DNA from: an uncultured Acetatifactor sp.
GTDB taxonomy: Bacteria; Bacillota; Clostridia; Lachnospirales; Lachnospiraceae
Assembly (NCBI GenBank): GCA_947630715.1
Contig: CANRIP010000004.1
Span: 35,994 to 99,993, forward strand
Direction: 5' to 3'
DNA length: 64,000 bases
Each line of letters begins with the position of its first letter. Within the stretch, counting starts at the first letter, position 1. Shown here one piece after another: positions 26,051 through 35,533 of this stretch. The translations under genes and the position numbers were made by a program. The notes below the pieces were generated by a model that saw only the letters and a program-made list of their open reading frames with translations, did not search any database and had not been told where the DNA came from.

Positions 26051-26345
26051 ATACAAGCAAAACAGATATCCTGGATGAAAAAATGACGTAGAAGGGGATC
26101 AGTACGGATGCGGAAGCATTGCAGAGAGAGGACGGGGCAGAAACGCAGACAGCGCTTTTGCGGCTGAAAGGTCCTTATGCCAAAGCTCCGGAACCTGCTC
26201 CGGAGTCCTGTGCGAGCCGGCGGTAAAACCGGGTAAGCACGGCGTAAACCGGCGTTAACGGTTCTAAGAGCGGGCGCAGTATGCGTCAAACAGGGTGGTA
26301 CCGCCGGGTTTTCGGTCCCTTTGGGATTGGAGGCCCGGCGTTTTT
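26051..26345 (+). promoter_or_regulatory. Proline T-box leader (tRNA-sensing riboswitch)
   Basis: A T-box leader upstream of proS. Stem I signs are the AGTA-type bulge (GATCAGTACGG) and the AGAGAG turn. The specifier is GAA-CCT-G followed by CTCCGGAG; CCT at 26194-26196 is a proline codon, matching the downstream gene. The T-box antiterminator bulge region is AACAGGGTGGTACCGCC (26289-26305), whose GGTGG-type bulge pairs with the uncharged tRNA acceptor. Uncharged tRNA-Pro would block the terminator at 26302-26345 and raise proS expression. Confidence 0.92.
26302..26345 (+). terminator. T-box regulated terminator
   Basis: CGCCGGG / CCCGGCG stem followed by TTTTT, overlapping the T-box antiterminator sequence, so the two structures exclude each other. 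Confidence 0.88.
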
Positions 26346-26393
26346 GCGCGTCAGGGAAATTGTATGGCCGATCACGGCAGAAAAGAGGTTATC

Positions 26394-27857
26394 ATGGCAG
26401 AAAAAAAGGTGGAAGGCGCGAAGGTGAAACTGGATAATCTGGTGCAGCAGATTACGCCTATGGATGTGGATTTCGCCCAGTGGTACACGGACGTTGTGAG
26501 GAAGGCGGAGCTGGTCGGGTATACCTCCGTGAAGGGATGTATGGTGATGAAACCGGCCGGTTTTGCCATATGGGAGCTGATCCGGAACCAGTTGGATGAA
26601 AGGTTCAAGGAAACGGGAGTGCAGAACGTTTATCTGCCTATGTTTATCCCGGAATCCCTGCTTCAGAAGGAAAAGGATCATGTGGAGGGGTTTGCTCCCG
26701 AAGTGGCCTGGGTGACGCACGGCGGACTGGCGCCGCTTCCGGAAAGGCTCTGCGTCCGGCCTACCTCCGAGACCCTGTTTTGCGATTTTTATAAAAACGA
26801 CATCCATTCCTACCGGGATCTTCCCAGGGTATATAATCAGTGGTGCTCCGTGGTGCGGTGGGAAAAGGAAACCAGGCCGTTTCTGCGCTCCAGGGAATTT
26901 CTCTGGCAGGAGGGGCATACCGCTCATGCCACCGCCCAAGAGGCGGAGGAACGCACCATTCAGATGCTGAATCTTTATGCGGATTTTTTGGAGGAAGTGC
27001 TGGCAATCCCGGTGATCAGAGGCCGCAAGACCGAGCGGGAAAAATTTGCGGGGGCCATGTCCACTTATACCATCGAGGCCTTAATGCACGACGGCAAGGC
27101 GTTGCAGTCCGGCACCAGCCATAATTTCGGGGACGGGTTTGCCAGGGCCTTTGACATTAAATTTGCCGACAAGGATAACACTCTGAAGTATGTTTACCAG
27201 ACCTCCTGGGGAATGACCACCCGGCTGATCGGCGCGATTATCATGGTTCACGGGGACAACGAAGGGCTGGTGCTGCCTCCGAAGGCGGCTCCCGTTCAGG
27301 TGTGCGTGATTCCCATCCGGCAGCAGAATCCGGGCATACTGGACAAGGCCTACGAAATCCGGGATCGTTTGCAGAAGGTTTGCAGAGTGAAGGTGGATGA
27401 CACGGACAAGACTCCGGGATGGAAATTTGCGGAGGCGGAAATGAGAGGATACCCTCTGCGGGTGGAGATCGGCCCCAAGGATCTGGAGGCGGGAAAGTGT
27501 GTGCTTTGCCGCAGAGATACCAGGGAAAAAACGGAAGTGTCCCTGGACGAGCTGGAGAGCAGGGTGACGGAGCTTTTGGACAGGATTCAGAAACAGATGC
27601 TGGAGAGGGCGAGAGCCCACAGGGACAGCCACACCTATTGCGCCGTGAATATGGAGGAATTGGAAACCATCTTTGCGGAAAAGGCGGGCTTTGTGAAAGC
27701 CATGTGGTGCGGAGATGCGGCGTGTGAGGAACAGATCAAGGAGAAGCTCAGCGTCACCAGCCGCTGCATCCCCTTCCAGCAGGAGCATATCGCCGATACC
27801 TGCGTCTGCTGCGGAAAACCTGCGAAAACGATGGTTTACTGGGGAAAGGCGTACTGA
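26394..27857 (+). CDS. proS: Prolyl-tRNA synthetase (short, archaeal/eukaryote-like type)
   Basis: A 487-residue class II synthetase that charges tRNA-Pro with proline. Start ATG 26394 follows AAGAGG; upstream the ORF runs through the T-box and is not coding. Motifs include [45 protein letters not shown] (motif 2), and [15 protein letters not shown]. It lacks the about 180-residue editing insertion of the long bacterial ProS and has a Cys-rich end ([21 protein letters not shown]), typical of the ProS3 form. Confidence 0.96.
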   Translation: MAEKKVEGAKVKLDNLVQQITPMDVDFAQWYTDVVRKAELVGYTSVKGCMVMKPAGFAIWELIRNQLDERFKETGVQNVYLPMFIPESLLQKEKDHVEGFAPEVAWVTHGGLAPLPERLCVRPTSETLFCDFYKNDIHSYRDLPRVYNQWCSVVRWEKETRPFLRSREFLWQEGHTAHATAQEAEERTIQMLNLYADFLEEVLAIPVIRGRKTEREKFAGAMSTYTIEALMHDGKALQSGTSHNFGDGFARAFDIKFADKDNTLKYVYQTSWGMTTRLIGAIIMVHGDNEGLVLPPKAAPVQVCVIPIRQQNPGILDKAYEIRDRLQKVCRVKVDDTDKTPGWKFAEAEMRGYPLRVEIGPKDLEAGKCVLCRRDTREKTEVSLDELESRVTELLDRIQKQMLERARAHRDSHTYCAVNMEELETIFAEKAGFVKAMWCGDAACEEQIKEKLSVTSRCIPFQQEHIADTCVCCGKPAKTMVYWGKAY

Positions 27858-27862
27858 TTGCG

Positions 27863-27881
27863 GGCCGGCTTTGGGCCGGCC
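27863..27881 (+). terminator. Possible proS terminator
   Basis: GGCCGGC / GCCGGCC stem with a short T-rich loop. The following CGCCCTTTGT is only weakly T-rich, so it may be a weak or Rho-assisted terminator. Confidence 0.4.
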
Positions 27882-27925
27882 GCCCTTTGTGCCAAAATCG
27901 CCCCGGTGGGTAAAAGGAATCGTTT

Positions 27926-28909
27926 ATGAATTATATTGTATTGGATTTGGAGTGGAATCAGAGCGCCGACGGACACGGGGAGAAACCCGGGATTCCCTTT
28001 GAAATTATTGAAATCGGCGGCATCCGGCTGGATTCGGAGGGAGTCATGGAAAGCGAATTCAGCAGGCTGATCCGCCCTGCCATTTACAGGCAGATGCACC
28101 AGATCACCGGCCGTCTCATCCACTTAAAGATGCAGGAGCTGGAACAGGGTCGGCCGTTTCCGGAGGTGATGGAAAGCTTTCGCCAGTGGTGCGGGCCGGA
28201 GGAATACCTGTTTTGTACCTGGGGGAATCTGGATCTGACCGAGCTTCAGAGGAATCTGCGCTATTATGACATGACCCCCCTGTCTGACGGCCCCATGGCC
28301 TTTCTGGATGTTCAGAAACTGTTCAGCCTGGCTTTTGAAGACGGGAGGAGCAGGCGCAGTCTGGAAAGCGCCGTGGATCTTGCCAATCTGAAAAAGGACA
28401 TCCCCTTTCACAGAGCTTTCAGCGATGCGTATTATACGGCGCAACTGCTGGGGAAAATGATCCGTGAAAAGCCGGAGGTGCTGCGAAACGTCTCCTTTGA
28501 CGTATTTCATCCCCCGGCCTGCCGGGAAAAGGAGATTCATATGGAATTTGACGGCTATATGAAATATATCAGCCGGGAATTTCGGAATAAATCGGAAATT
28601 TTGGCGGACAGAGAGGTCATGTCTAGCAAATGTTACCTGTGCCATCGCAACCTGAAGAAAAAAATCAAATGGTTTACCATCAACGGCAGAAATTATTATT
28701 GCGCGGCTTACTGTGAAAAGCACGGATATCTGAAAAACAAGCTGCGGCTGAAAAAATCGGAAAACGACGGGCTGTTTGCGGTGAAGACCACCAAGCTGGT
28801 TACGCCTCAGGAGGTGGACGCGCTCCGGGAAAAAAGCGAACATGCAAAGGAGCTGCACCACAAAAAGAACAGGAGCAGACGTGCGGCGGCCAAAGTCAAC
28901 TCTAAGTAA
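27926..28909 (+). CDS. DEDDh 3'-5' exonuclease with C-terminal Cys-rich module
   Basis: A 327-residue protein. Residues 1-185 are an RNase H-fold exonuclease of the DnaQ/KapD type: IVLDLEWNQ (Asp and Glu), an internal WGNLDLTEL, and HRAFSDAYYTAQLL for the last His and Asp. The rest carries a possible zinc site (CYLCHRNLKKKIKW and YYCAAYCEKHGYLK) and a very basic tail (HHKKNRSRRAAAKVNSK) that would suit RNA or DNA binding. AAAAGGAAT precedes the start. It converges with and overlaps the carboxypeptidase gene by 8 bp. Substrate unknown. Confidence 0.85.
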   Translation: MNYIVLDLEWNQSADGHGEKPGIPFEIIEIGGIRLDSEGVMESEFSRLIRPAIYRQMHQITGRLIHLKMQELEQGRPFPEVMESFRQWCGPEEYLFCTWGNLDLTELQRNLRYYDMTPLSDGPMAFLDVQKLFSLAFEDGRSRRSLESAVDLANLKKDIPFHRAFSDAYYTAQLLGKMIREKPEVLRNVSFDVFHPPACREKEIHMEFDGYMKYISREFRNKSEILADREVMSSKCYLCHRNLKKKIKWFTINGRNYYCAAYCEKHGYLKNKLRLKKSENDGLFAVKTTKLVTPQEVDALREKSEHAKELHHKKNRSRRAAAKVNSK

Positions 28910-30371
28910 ACCTGTTTCGCCGCCGGGATCTTTTTCCGCGTTTTGCATCCGTCCTTTTTCCCCGGCGCCTGTGCCGCCTTTCCGGAAACTGGTAATTTTT
29001 CGTCAGGAGCCGGATCAGGGCGGCCAGAAACAAAATGCCGGCCAACACCGCGGCCCCCATGAAAATCCGTACCAGGTTGATGCGGATCACCGGGGGATTG
29101 GAAGGTTCGTCCTCCGGGTTTTCCGGCTCCCCGGAGGGATCCGCCTCCGGCCCTGGGGACTGGGAAACGTTAAAGTTCACCCGGACGGAGCCCAGCTCGA
29201 CCCCGCGGTAGGAATAGGTAATGACCGCCGCCTGTTTCTCGTTTCCGGTGTCATAGGAAATGGAAGAATCCGTATCCTCCAGGGACAGGGTTCTGGGCAG
29301 GACAATACAGTCGTCCCGGTTCAGGGAAAGAATGGGCGTGGAGCTGCCGAAAATATCGTTCCCTCCATAGAAAAGCCCGGTGTTGTCAATATCGTATTTT
29401 GTCTCCGTCTGAGAGATGTTGACCTTTTCAAAATTGCTGAACCCGTAGTCAAACAATGCGATGGTGTCCTCATACTGACAGGGGGCCTCATCGTGCATGA
29501 CCACGCAGATCAGTTTCATGCCGTCCCGTTCGGCGGCGGATACCAGACAGCTTCTTGCGGTGTCCGTGTACCCCGTTTTACATCCGATCAGATATTCATA
29601 GGCGTAGGTTCCCCCGGGAATAATCGCCATCTGGTTTAACTCCAGCTTGGGGTTTGGGAGGGTGTCCGAGGCTGGGATCTCCAGACGCCTGGTCAGGGTA
29701 ATCTGGCAGAGCAGCTCATTGGCGAAAAAGGCTCTGCCGATCATGGCCAGATCGTAGGCCGTGGTGTAATGATTCTCGTCCGGCAGGCCGTTGGGGTTTG
29801 CAAAATGAGAATTGAGGCAGCCCAACTGCGCGGCCCGTTCATTCATAAGATCCGCGAATACCTGCCAGTCCGAGGTGCCCGTAATATGTTCCGCCACCGC
29901 GAAGGACACTTCATTGGCGGATCGGATCAGGATGGCGTTTAAGCACTGCTCCATGGTAAGGGTCTGCCCCACGTCCATGGCGATGTGGCTGCTGTCCCGG
30001 GGAGTGTCGAAAACCGCGTCATGGGAAAAGGAAACGATCTCGTCCAGGGAACACCTTTCCGTGGCGATGAGGGTGGTAAGGATTTTGGTGGTGCTGGCGG
30101 GGTACTGCCGTTGATGGATGTTCTTTGCGTAGAGGATGGTGCCGGTATCGGCCTCCATCAAAATGGCGGATTCCGCTCCCACCACGGGACCGGCGGGCCA
30201 GTCCGGGATCTGGTTGGACTGAATCTCCATCGCCCTTTGAGCGTCCAGTCTCTGCTGGGCTGTGGAGGGTTCCGCGCAGACCGTAAGGCACGGGCAGACC
30301 CACAGACTGAGGGCGGCCAAAATCAAAAACAGCGTGATTCCATATGCTTTTTTGGAGACAAAGCCCTGCAT
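28902..30371 (-). CDS. Serine-type D-Ala-D-Ala carboxypeptidase (DacA/DacF-like)
   Basis: A 489-residue exported low-molecular-weight penicillin-binding protein that trims the pentapeptide of peptidoglycan. Signal region GITLFLILAALSLWVCPCL; active-site motifs Ser93-x-x-Lys96 (PASTTK), SAN (IRSANEVSFA) and KTG (GCKTGYTDTA). A C-terminal hydrophobic helix (INLVRIFMGAAVLAGILFLAALIRLL) is followed by a strongly basic tail (RRHRRRGKRTDAKRGKRSRRR), so it appears anchored at both ends or C-terminally. ATG 30371 is preferred; the track's TTG start adds two residues. The basic tail is longer than usual. Confidence 0.92.
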   Translation of the reverse strand: MQGFVSKKAYGITLFLILAALSLWVCPCLTVCAEPSTAQQRLDAQRAMEIQSNQIPDWPAGPVVGAESAILMEADTGTILYAKNIHQRQYPASTTKILTTLIATERCSLDEIVSFSHDAVFDTPRDSSHIAMDVGQTLTMEQCLNAILIRSANEVSFAVAEHITGTSDWQVFADLMNERAAQLGCLNSHFANPNGLPDENHYTTAYDLAMIGRAFFANELLCQITLTRRLEIPASDTLPNPKLELNQMAIIPGGTYAYEYLIGCKTGYTDTARSCLVSAAERDGMKLICVVMHDEAPCQYEDTIALFDYGFSNFEKVNISQTETKYDIDNTGLFYGGNDIFGSSTPILSLNRDDCIVLPRTLSLEDTDSSISYDTGNEKQAAVITYSYRGVELGSVRVNFNVSQSPGPEADPSGEPENPEDEPSNPPVIRINLVRIFMGAAVLAGILFLAALIRLLTKNYQFPERRHRRRGKRTDAKRGKRSRRRNRFT

Positions 30372-30710
30372 CGTCAATATCCCGCCCGCCTTTCTGCAAA
30401 AACGCCGGTGCGCTCCCGCCCTGCTTTGGTAAAAAAGAATGTCCTAACGACAATCATAGCACACAAAGACGCGGGATGCTACTGTGAAAAAATGTTTTTG
30501 CCGTATTTTTGCCGTATCGGCGCTTTTTGCCTGACGGCGAAACAGGCCGCCGTCTGCTCCTGGGGCCGGCCCAAAGGGCCAGCCCTTAAGCGCAACATGG
30601 CCGTCAGCTCCTGGGCGCAACAACAAATTGCAATCAAAAAGGGAATCTGGTATAATGGGGAAAGACAGTTTCGGGCTGTTCGTTTTTTCGGGCGGCGGAA
30701 AAGAGGGATC
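30372..30710. other. Divergent intergenic region, dac / trmB
   Basis: A 339-bp gap. It contains the trmB promoter (30628-30656), a GGCCGGCCC-AAA-GGGCC-type hairpin near 30564 with no T-run, and no supported small gene. A minus-strand TATGAT hexamer near 30456 may be the dac -10 box, but it has no good -35. Confidence 0.45.
30628..30656 (+). promoter_or_regulatory. Sigma-A-type promoter for trmB
   Basis: TTGCAA, a 17-base spacer, TATAAT, 54 bp before the trmB ATG. Confidence 0.75.
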
Positions 30711-31355
30711 ATGAGATTGCGGAACGTGGCGGGTTCCCGGGAGGCCATCGCCTTAAGTCCCTATGTGGTGCAGGAGGCGCAGCAGCCCCGCTGTCCCGGA
30801 GCCTGGAAGGAAATTTTCGGAAACCATCGGCCGATTCATCTGGAAATCGGTATGGGAAAGGGAAAATTTATACATACTATGGCAAGGGAACATCCCCACA
30901 TCAATTATGTGGGCGTTGAAAAATATTCCAGCGTGTTACTCCGGGCGGTGCAGCGGATGGAGAAGGAGGAGCTTGAAAACCTGAAATTCCTGCGGATGGA
31001 CGCGGAGAACCTTCTCTCGGTGTTCGGCCCCGGCGAGGTGGATCGGATTTATCTGAATTTTTCCGATCCCTGGCCCAAGGATCGGCATGCCGGGCGCAGA
31101 CTCCCTTCCCGGGAGTTTTTGAAACGATACGATGTCATCCTGAAACCGGAAGGCGTACTGGAGTTTAAGACGGATAACCGCAGCCTGTTTGAGTTTGCTT
31201 TAGGGGAGCTGGAACCGGCGGGCTGGAAACTGGAGGCCGTGACCTTTGATCTCCATGGGGATCCCGGGATGATGGAGGGAAATGTGACCACGGAGTATGA
31301 AGAAAAATTCTCCGCTATGGGAAATCCGATCTGTAAGTATGTGATATCTCGATAA
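30711..31355 (+). CDS. trmB: tRNA (guanine-46 N7)-methyltransferase
   Basis: A 214-residue Rossmann-fold methyltransferase that makes m7G46 in the tRNA variable loop from S-adenosylmethionine. The SAM motif is HLEIGMGKGKFI (about residues 43-54), the TrmB signature is NFSDPWPKDRHAGRRL (about 116-131), and the end carries TTEYEEKFSAMGNPI. ATG 30711 follows GAGGGATC and a good promoter; the long track ORF upstream is noncoding. Length is typical. Confidence 0.96.
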   Translation: MRLRNVAGSREAIALSPYVVQEAQQPRCPGAWKEIFGNHRPIHLEIGMGKGKFIHTMAREHPHINYVGVEKYSSVLLRAVQRMEKEELENLKFLRMDAENLLSVFGPGEVDRIYLNFSDPWPKDRHAGRRLPSREFLKRYDVILKPEGVLEFKTDNRSLFEFALGELEPAGWKLEAVTFDLHGDPGMMEGNVTTEYEEKFSAMGNPICKYVISR

Positions 31356-31428
31356 AGGGGCGGGGCAAGGGCGCATACCGGACGGATCAAAAGGAAAAGT
31401 CGCCTTCAGGGCGCGGAAAGGACAAACT

Positions 31429-31758
31429 ATGGAATACAAATTTACCACGGATAATTTTGAGGAAGAAGTGCTGAAGGCGGATATGCCCGTCCTGGTGGAT
31501 TTTTACGCGGACTGGTGCGGGCCCTGTAAAATGATGGCTCCTGTGGTGGAGAAAATGGCGGAGGAATTTGCGGGGAAACTGAAGGTGGGGAAATTAAACA
31601 CCGACGAGAACATGCAGATCGCGCAGCAGTACCGGATCGCCAGCATACCCACCTTTATGATCTTCCGGGACGGAAAAATGGTATCCTCCTGGATGGGAGC
31701 GGTATCCGCCGCCGAATTTAAGCAGAAACTGGAGCAGGAATTGGGGAAAAATGAATAA
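31429..31758 (+). CDS. trxA: Thioredoxin
   Basis: A 109-residue thioredoxin with the redox dithiol Cys30-Gly-Pro-Cys33 (DWCGPCKMM) and the conserved cis-Pro in ASIPTFMIF. It reduces protein disulfides in the cytoplasm; trxB is not in the window. GGAAAGGAC sets the start. Its last 8 bp overlap the YitT gene, so the two are probably cotranscribed. Confidence 0.97.
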   Translation: MEYKFTTDNFEEEVLKADMPVLVDFYADWCGPCKMMAPVVEKMAEEFAGKLKVGKLNTDENMQIAQQYRIASIPTFMIFRDGKMVSSWMGAVSAAEFKQKLEQELGKNE

Positions 31759-32626
31759 GGAAATCGCAAAGTACGAAGGAAAGAGAACGCTTGGCAGCAT
31801 TGTGGGGGCGTTTTTATACGCGGCGGGCATCAATCTGTTTGTGGTGCCCGCCGGACTTTACACCGGCGGCGTGATGGGGTTCTGTCAGGTGATCCGGACT
31901 GTGCTTGCCCAGTACCTGCATTTGCAGTTTGACGCTTTTGACATCGCCGGCGTGATTTATTATGCCGTTAATATTCCCATTTTTGTAGTGGCGTTCCGCA
32001 GAATGGGCCGGTGGTTTTTTGGAAAGACGCTGATCACCGTGACGGCTATGACGGTGTTCCTCTCCCTGATTCCCACAGAAGTGATTGTGGAGGAGCGGAT
32101 GGCCGCCTGTGTGGTAGGGGGCATTATTGCCGGCGCGGGGACGGGCATCACCCTGCGCATGGGTTCCTCCGGCGGCGGCATGGACGTGATCGGCGTTCTG
32201 CTGACCAGATGGAAACGTGACTTCAGCGTGGGAAAGGTGAACCTGCTGGTCAATGTGGCGCTGTACGCTACCTGCCTGCTGCTGTTTGATAAGGAAATCG
32301 TGGTGTTCTGCATTATTTATTCCGCGGTGTATTCGGTGGCCATGGACAGGGTGCATACCCAGAATATCAACGTGGAGGTGACCGTGATCACCAAAACCGA
32401 CACGACGGCCCTGGAAAAAGAAGTGTTTCAGGAGCTGGGCCGGGGCATTACCAAGTGGTCGGCCCTGGGAGCGTACACCTACGACCAATCCCATGTGCTT
32501 TACATCATGCTCTCAAAATATGAGGTACACAGGCTGCGCACCATCATCCATAAATATGACCCGGACGCGTTTATCGTGCTGAACGAGGGCGTATCCGTGG
32601 TGGGAAATTATCTGAAAAAGCTGTAA
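31751..32626 (+). CDS. YitT-family membrane protein
   Basis: A 291-residue protein with about five to six membrane helices (GAFLYAAGINLFVVPAGLYTGG, VVGGIIAGAGTGITLRMGSSGGGMDVIG, VNLLVNVALYATCLLLF) and a soluble C-terminal DUF2179 domain (VEVTVITKTDTTALEKEVF, about residues 205-290). The family is widespread in Firmicutes and its transported substrate is not established. It overlaps trxA by 8 bp, which may hint at a redox-linked role, though this is weak. Confidence 0.9.
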   Translation: MNKEIAKYEGKRTLGSIVGAFLYAAGINLFVVPAGLYTGGVMGFCQVIRTVLAQYLHLQFDAFDIAGVIYYAVNIPIFVVAFRRMGRWFFGKTLITVTAMTVFLSLIPTEVIVEERMAACVVGGIIAGAGTGITLRMGSSGGGMDVIGVLLTRWKRDFSVGKVNLLVNVALYATCLLLFDKEIVVFCIIYSAVYSVAMDRVHTQNINVEVTVITKTDTTALEKEVFQELGRGITKWSALGAYTYDQSHVLYIMLSKYEVHRLRTIIHKYDPDAFIVLNEGVSVVGNYLKKL

Positions 32627-32653
32627 AGGGGACGGCTGCGCCCGCGCCGGAAG

Positions 32654-33784
32654 TTACAGTTTCAGCGCCAGGACCGCCATCAGGAAAAGGGCTGCCAGAA
32701 AACCGAGAGAGTACAGGGTAAAGGTTTTCAGGTATGCCCCTTTTTTGGCGTCAGGGCTCTCCGCGTAAGCCCGGAAGGAAATGACGCTGGCCAGGGAAGC
32801 GATCAGGGTGCCCAGGCCGCCTATATTGACCCCGTAGAGAAGGGGCGTGGCCTGATCGGTAAAGCCGGAAAGCAGGATTGCGGCGGGCACATTGCTGATG
32901 AGCTGACTGAGCAGGACGCCGAGTATCAGCTCACGGCCCCGGATCAGAGCTTCCAGCAGTTCTGACACGGCGGGAATCCGCTGGATGTTGCCGATGAAAA
33001 GGAAAAAGCAGACAAAGGTCAACAGCAGAAAGTAATCTACCCGGCGAAACAGGCTGCGGTCCGCGATCAGCATACCCGCGCACAACACGGCCAGCATCAC
33101 AGGCCAGGGGATGATGCGGATCACGCAGCCCAGCGCCACCAGAAACAGAACCCCATAAAAGCACAGACGCCCCTTGGGCAGCACGGGGGCCTGTTCCGGC
33201 GGGGATACCGTAATAGGCGACTGGGGCAGCAGGTATACGCTGACCGTCAGCAGGACAAGCGCGGTCAGCGTCAAAGGCAGCATACGCAGCAGAAAAGCGC
33301 CCATGGGGATGGAGAAGGCGTTGTACAGATACAGGTTCTGCGGATTCCCGATCGGCGTCAGCATGCTGCCGAGATTGGCGGCAATGGTCTGAAGAACCAC
33401 CACGGGGATCAATCGTTTCGACTGATCCGCCAGCTCAAGGAGCATGACGGCAAAGGGTACGAAGGTGATCAACGCCACGTCATTGGTGATCAGCATGGAG
33501 GAAAAGAAACACAGGCCCACCAGCAGCAGAAAGAGCTGTCTGGTGGTACGGATGCGGCCTAACAGCAGAAAGCCCAGGTAACGGAACAGGCCGATACTCT
33601 GAAATCCCGCCACCACCAGCATCAGCCCGAACAGCAGGGCCAGCACCCGCCAGTCCATGTATTCCAGATACTGAGCCGATGGCGGCACGAAAAAAGCCGA
33701 GATAACGGACAAAAGCGCCGCCGCGCACAGTACGGTTTCCTTTTTGACAAATCCTGCCAGTCTGGCTGCAAGTCCGTGTTTCAT
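32654..33784 (-). CDS. SLC13/ArsB-like anion permease
   Basis: A 376-residue polytopic membrane protein with about ten helices and the ion-transporter signature [15 protein letters not shown] and [18 protein letters not shown] (duplicated inverted-topology loops). It resembles the short SLC13/ArsB/NhaD-type permeases. The substrate (arsenite, dicarboxylate or another anion) is not determined, and no ars genes are near. ATG 33784 overlaps the pyrG stop (ATGA), indicating coupled translation; the track start 33799 lies inside pyrG. Confidence 0.82.
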   Translation of the reverse strand: MKHGLAARLAGFVKKETVLCAAALLSVISAFFVPPSAQYLEYMDWRVLALLFGLMLVVAGFQSIGLFRYLGFLLLGRIRTTRQLFLLLVGLCFFSSMLITNDVALITFVPFAVMLLELADQSKRLIPVVVLQTIAANLGSMLTPIGNPQNLYLYNAFSIPMGAFLLRMLPLTLTALVLLTVSVYLLPQSPITVSPPEQAPVLPKGRLCFYGVLFLVALGCVIRIIPWPVMLAVLCAGMLIADRSLFRRVDYFLLLTFVCFFLFIGNIQRIPAVSELLEALIRGRELILGVLLSQLISNVPAAILLSGFTDQATPLLYGVNIGGLGTLIASLASVISFRAYAESPDAKKGAYLKTFTLYSLGFLAALFLMAVLALKL

Positions 33785-35403
33785 CTGTTTTCCCCGCATT
33801 GTTTTTTATGTTCCAGCGCCGCCGCCACAAAGCCCCTGAACAGCGGGTGGGGCTTGTTGGGACGGGATTTTAACTCCGGGTGCCCCTGGGTGGCCACAAA
33901 GAAAGGATGCTCCGTGATTTCGCACATTTCCACAATGCGGCCGTCGGGGGAGACGCCGGAGAGACGCAGCCCGTTTTGGGCCAGCACCGAACGGTAATCA
34001 TTGTTTACCTCATAGCGGTGGCGGTGCCTTTCGTAGATCAATTCCTCCCCGTAAAGCCTGTAAGCGCGGGATTCCTTGTCCAGTACGCAAGGGTAGGCTC
34101 CCAGCCGCAGTGTGCCGCCGATGTCCTCCACGCCGTTCTGATCGGGCATCAGGGCGATGACGGGATGGGTAGTGGAAGGATCCAGCTCAACGCTGTGGGC
34201 GTCGTTTAAGCCGATGACGTTCCGGGCATATTCCACAATGGTTAGCTGCATGCCAAGGCAGAGGCCGAGCATGGGCGTACCCGTAGTGCGGGCGTAAGAG
34301 ATCGCCTCGATTTTTCCTTCAATGCCGCGGGATCCGAACCCGCCGGGGATCAGGACGCCGTCACAGTCCTGTAAAAGCTGGGAAACGTTGTCCTTTGTGA
34401 CCGTCTCGGAATCGATCCATTTGATGTGTACGGTGGTATGGTTGGTGATGCCGCCGTGCTTTAAGGCTTCCACCACGCTGATATAGGCGTCGTGCAGGGA
34501 GACATACTTGCCTACCAGGGCGATCTGCACTTCGTTGGTGGGATGTTTTAAATCGTCCACCATCTTTTCCCAGTCCGCCAGATCCGGCTTGGGACAGTCC
34601 AGATGCAGGCATTCGCAGGCTACCTGGGCCAGATGCTCCTTCTCCATGGCCAGGGGCGCTTCGTAGAGATATTCCACATCCAGATTCTGCAGCACCCGGT
34701 TGCTGGGGACGTTGCAGAACAGCGCGATCTTATCCTTGATGGACTGATCCAGGGGATGCTCGCTTCGACAGACGATGATGTCCGGCTGGATCCCCATGCC
34801 CTGAAGATCCTTTACGCTGGCCTGGGTGGGTTTGGTTTTTAACTCCTGGGAAGCGTTCAAGTAGGGAATCAGCGTCACATGAATCAGAATGGCGTTGTCA
34901 TGTCCCACGTCATGCTGAAACTGCCGGATGGATTCCAGAAAAGGCTGGCTTTCAATATCTCCCACGGTGCCGCCCACCTCGATGATGGCGATGCGGGTAT
35001 CCGGGTCGGTAAAGTTTCGGTAGAAACGGCTTTTGATTTCATTGGTGATGTGGGGGATCACCTGAACGGTGCCGCCTCCGTAATCGCCTCTGCGCTCCTT
35101 TTGCAGTACGCTCCAATAGACCTTGCCCGTGGTCACGTTGGAATTTTTGTCCAGGCTTTCATCGATAAAGCGCTCATAATGCCCCAGATCCAGATCCGTC
35201 TCCGCGCCATCGTCGGTGACGAAAACCTCGCCGTGCTGGATGGGGTTCATGGTGCCGGGGTCTATGTTGATGTAAGGGTCGAATTTCTGCATGGTGACTT
35301 TATAGCCTCTGGCTTTTAAGAGTCTGCCTAAGGACGCGGCGGTGATGCCTTTGCCGAGGCCGGAGACAACGCCTCCTGTGACAAATACATATTTTACTGG
35401 CAT
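33781..35403 (-). CDS. pyrG: CTP synthase
   Basis: A 540-residue enzyme that aminates UTP to CTP with glutamine and ATP. The N-terminal synthetase has [17 protein letters not shown] and the Mg site [13 protein letters not shown]; the C-terminal class I glutamine amidotransferase has [11 protein letters not shown] and the nucleophile Cys in [10 protein letters not shown]. Length is normal. The start follows AGAGGAAC on the minus strand. The permease gene follows with a 4-bp overlap, an unusual partner. Confidence 0.98.
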   Translation of the reverse strand: MPVKYVFVTGGVVSGLGKGITAASLGRLLKARGYKVTMQKFDPYINIDPGTMNPIQHGEVFVTDDGAETDLDLGHYERFIDESLDKNSNVTTGKVYWSVLQKERRGDYGGGTVQVIPHITNEIKSRFYRNFTDPDTRIAIIEVGGTVGDIESQPFLESIRQFQHDVGHDNAILIHVTLIPYLNASQELKTKPTQASVKDLQGMGIQPDIIVCRSEHPLDQSIKDKIALFCNVPSNRVLQNLDVEYLYEAPLAMEKEHLAQVACECLHLDCPKPDLADWEKMVDDLKHPTNEVQIALVGKYVSLHDAYISVVEALKHGGITNHTTVHIKWIDSETVTKDNVSQLLQDCDGVLIPGGFGSRGIEGKIEAISYARTTGTPMLGLCLGMQLTIVEYARNVIGLNDAHSVELDPSTTHPVIALMPDQNGVEDIGGTLRLGAYPCVLDKESRAYRLYGEELIYERHRHRYEVNNDYRSVLAQNGLRLSGVSPDGRIVEMCEITEHPFFVATQGHPELKSRPNKPHPLFRGFVAAALEHKKQCGENR

Positions 35404-35533
35404 AAGTTCCTCTTTTCTGCGCTGTTTTTTGTTTTCCCTTTTGTTTGATTCCTTTGTCCGGTGAGCCCCTTACCCGCAGCGCCCAGGTATGGCCCGGAGG
35501 ATCGGCCCGCATTTGCGGCGCCGTTTTGCTTTT

